DNA of 48,877 nucleotides, taken from contig NZ_JAKLLH010000023.1 of assembly GCF_023150235.1 (NCBI RefSeq), positions 1 through 48,877 of the forward strand. The letters run 5' to 3'. This document shows positions 47,469 through 48,877 of the stretch, in pieces; position 1 is the stretch's first letter, and the number at the start of each line of letters is the position of its first letter. Under the pieces are notes generated by a model that ran no database searches, had not been told where the DNA came from, and saw only the letters and a list, made by a program, of their open reading frames with translations. This stretch comes from Azonexus sp. GTDB taxonomy: Bacteria; Pseudomonadota; Gammaproteobacteria; Burkholderiales; Rhodocyclaceae. A program made the position numbers and the translations under genes.

Positions 47469-48411
47469 GGCAGCGTGCACCCCGACTGCGATAGCAGGGG
47501 GGAGCCGCGTGACCTTGCCCGCCGGTTACGGGACGTGCTGGGCGGACCGCACTCCCTTGGGCGACGGGCTGACCGTGGTGCGATCCGAGTACCGCCCGCA
47601 CCACGACCTGGCCGAGGAGGCTGCGCAAAGCGGTTCCGGAACGGCGCTCGTGGCCACCTTCGCCCTGGCCGGGGAATCCGGCTATATGGCGCGCAAGGGG
47701 CCGGTGCTGAAGTTTCGTGCCGGCCGGGCGACACTCACGGCATTCGCTTCAAGTGCGGGCGAGCGGCGTTTTCTGGCGGGCGTGACTGCCCGGCAGTTGC
47801 GCCTGGTGTTCTCTGCGCAGGCCCTCGAACGTTATCTGGGGGAGGACGCTGCGGGCAGGCTCGTCAGCGGGGACGGCGTTGCCTTTCTTGGTGAGCGGCC
47901 GATTGAACCGTGGTGCCGCGTCTTGCTCCATCCCTTGCTTGCGCTTGAGGCCATGTCTCCCATGGATCGCCAGATCGCGGCGCTGACCTTGGCGGCCGAG
48001 GTTCTGCGTCCGCTGTCGGCCGGGGCGGTATCCGCATCTGCCGGTCTTGACAGCACAAGCGTCGGAAAATTGACCAGTGCCCGCGACTTGATGCATACGC
48101 ACATGGACCGTCGCCTGACGATTCCCTACCTATGCATGACCGTCGGGCTCAACGAACATGCCTTCAAACATGGGTTCCGGAAGCTGTTCGGGATCACGCC
48201 AGCACGGTATCTGCTGCAACTGCGCATGCAACGGGCGTGGGTGCTGCTGGAGTCCGGTGCAAGGGTCTCCCAAACCGCGTATGCGGTCGGCTATGAGCAT
48301 CCGACAAACTTCAGCGCCGCGTTTGCTCGGTATTTCGGGCGTACGCCGAAGTCGTTTCGTGGAGCGGGGAGCGATGATGCCGATCCCGAATCAACCAGCC
48401 ATCTCTGCTGA
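47443..48411 (+). CDS. AraC-family regulator (PchR/YbtA-like)
   Basis: The 322-residue regulator has an N-terminal ligand domain (about 20-210) and a C-terminal pair of helix-turn-helix motifs (about 215-312: YLCMTVGLNEHAFKHGFRKL, then GITPARYLLQLRMQRAWVLL and AVGYEHPTNFSAAFARYFGR). This is the PchR/YbtA style, whose members sense a ferri-siderophore and activate the receptor and related genes. It is divergent from the receptor operon. ATG 47443 has AGGAG 7 bases upstream. Confidence 0.85.
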   Translation: MLCRACIDEAACTPTAIAGGSRVTLPAGYGTCWADRTPLGDGLTVVRSEYRPHHDLAEEAAQSGSGTALVATFALAGESGYMARKGPVLKFRAGRATLTAFASSAGERRFLAGVTARQLRLVFSAQALERYLGEDAAGRLVSGDGVAFLGERPIEPWCRVLLHPLLALEAMSPMDRQIAALTLAAEVLRPLSAGAVSASAGLDSTSVGKLTSARDLMHTHMDRRLTIPYLCMTVGLNEHAFKHGFRKLFGITPARYLLQLRMQRAWVLLESGARVSQTAYAVGYEHPTNFSAAFARYFGRTPKSFRGAGSDDADPESTSHLC

Positions 48412-48602
48412 AGAGCGCCCACGAGCATGGACGTTTCGTCACATCTACTCGAACCAAATCATCGAGTGGTAAGCGTCTTCCTGTGCCGCCTGATCTCGTG
48501 AATTTCTTGCTCGCGTATTTCTGAGGCGTAAGAGTCAATCATAGGTCGCTCAAATCAATCAGAATTCGATGCCTGATGGACCGGGGAAGTCCGTAGAGTT
48601 GG

Positions 48603-48734
48603 TTAGGGGCAAATGACCAAGACAACAGCATAGATGCTTGAACCTCCCAAGAAAGCGCCAAGAAAAACCCAAGACGCCCAATGCCGCAGCCGAAAAAAGG
48701 CAACTTGCTCCATAGCCCGCAATAGCCAGAACAC
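48603..48734 (-). CDS. Possible small membrane protein
   Basis: A minus-strand frame from GTG 48734 (or ATG 48710) encodes about 36-43 residues with a hydrophobic stretch (WASWVFLGAFLGGSSIYAVV). It follows the partial gene at 48766 closely. No ribosome site or family was recognised, so it may be spurious. Confidence 0.25.
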   Translation of the reverse strand: MFWLLRAMEQVAFFRLRHWASWVFLGAFLGGSSIYAVVLVICP

Positions 48735-48765
48735 GGCGATTAGTTCTACTTTGTCAGATTCGGCA

Positions 48766-48876
48766 TCAGTTTGATGCCCCGAGGGTTTTGGCCTGATTTT
48801 CGTAAGCAGATTGCATGGCTTCAAGTCGTCGTCGATGGCGTTCTGTGATCATCTCCGCCATATCGTCGTCGGTTTT
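48766..48876 (-). CDS. C-terminal end of an unidentified element gene
   Basis: A minus-strand frame enters from the right edge and ends at TGA 48768-48766. The 36 visible residues are charged and helical (MAEMITERHRRRLEAMQSAY). The position upstream of the transfer genes would suit a mobilisation or regulatory protein, but too little is visible to name it. Confidence 0.5.
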   Translation of the reverse strand, partial: KTDDDMAEMITERHRRRLEAMQSAYENQAKTLGASN

Positions 48877-48877
48877 G

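Larger units (their letters stand above)
27031..48877. mobile_element. Integrative and conjugative element (Tn4371/trb type) in guaA, left end and body
   Basis: The element begins at the 3' end of guaA with an attachment region, a P4-type integrase and an AlpA regulator. It carries a full P-type mating-pair set (traG, trbB-C-D-E-J-L-F-G-I, plus CopG-like and DUF2274 genes), the set characteristic of Tn4371-like elements, an exclusion lipoprotein with a LysR regulator, and a metallophore-like cargo cassette. The relaxase, replication/partition genes and right attachment site are not in the window, so the element continues to the right. Integration at guaA is a known hotspot for genomic islands. 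The dispersed chromosomal decamer is not seen anywhere in it. Confidence 0.9.

Overview
The window reads as the chromosome of a GC-rich Betaproteobacterium, most likely a member of the Rhodocyclales (Azonexus/Dechloromonas type). This rests on the conserved order gyrA-serC-pheA-hisC and on the character of the core genes; no rRNA or other marker is present, so the genus is inference. Two very different parts meet at about 27.04 kb: ordinary chromosome on the left, and an integrated conjugative element on the right that runs off the end of the window.

Left part (1-27,046). The minus-strand run gyrA-serC-pheA-hisC (DNA gyrase A, then serine and aromatic amino acid synthesis) lies at 1-5,028. 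It is followed by a divergent mtaD-type deaminase, an OmpA-like lipid-independent envelope protein, a tiny membrane protein behind a perfect CRP-type site, a large hemolysin-repeat (RTX-like) protein and a BON-domain lipoprotein. Next comes a TRAP transporter operon with a periplasmic helper (TatT, DctP and a fused DctQM), preceded by a very short membrane protein. Then follow a DNA-binding protein with a histone-H1-like tail, a glycosyltransferase, an unknown protein, a 21-copy heptanucleotide array, a cupin protein, a membrane diguanylate cyclase, an SLC6-type sodium symporter, parC, a DUF4124 protein and the purine genes guaB and guaA.

Right part (27,031-end). An integrative and conjugative element sits at the 3' end of guaA, a known integration hotspot. 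It begins with a structured attachment region, a P4-type tyrosine integrase and an AlpA-type regulator. A complete P-type mating-pair set follows on the minus strand, in transcription order traG, copG-like gene, trbB, C, D, E, J, L, F, G, I and a DUF2274 gene, most joined by 4-base ATGA overlaps. Upstream of traG is a LysR regulator coupled to an EexN-like exclusion lipoprotein. Beyond that lies a cargo cassette: a TonB-dependent receptor, a methyltransferase, an MFS permease and a Spy/CpxP-like periplasmic protein in one operon, divergent from a PchR/YbtA-like AraC regulator. This looks like a regulated metallophore acquisition unit. The relaxase and the right end of the element are not in view.

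Most notable signals: (1) a decamer, GTCGACCGTG, usually as part of the palindrome CACGGTCGACCGTG, found at eight or more loci in the 27 kb of chromosome (gene ends, promoters and inside coding regions) and not found in the 21.8 kb element; (2) the two-variant heptamer array upstream of the cupin gene; (3) the metallophore-like cassette with its methyltransferase and leader-like overlapping reading frame; (4) the paired inverted repeats and iterated TGACGGTAAA sites in the attachment region.
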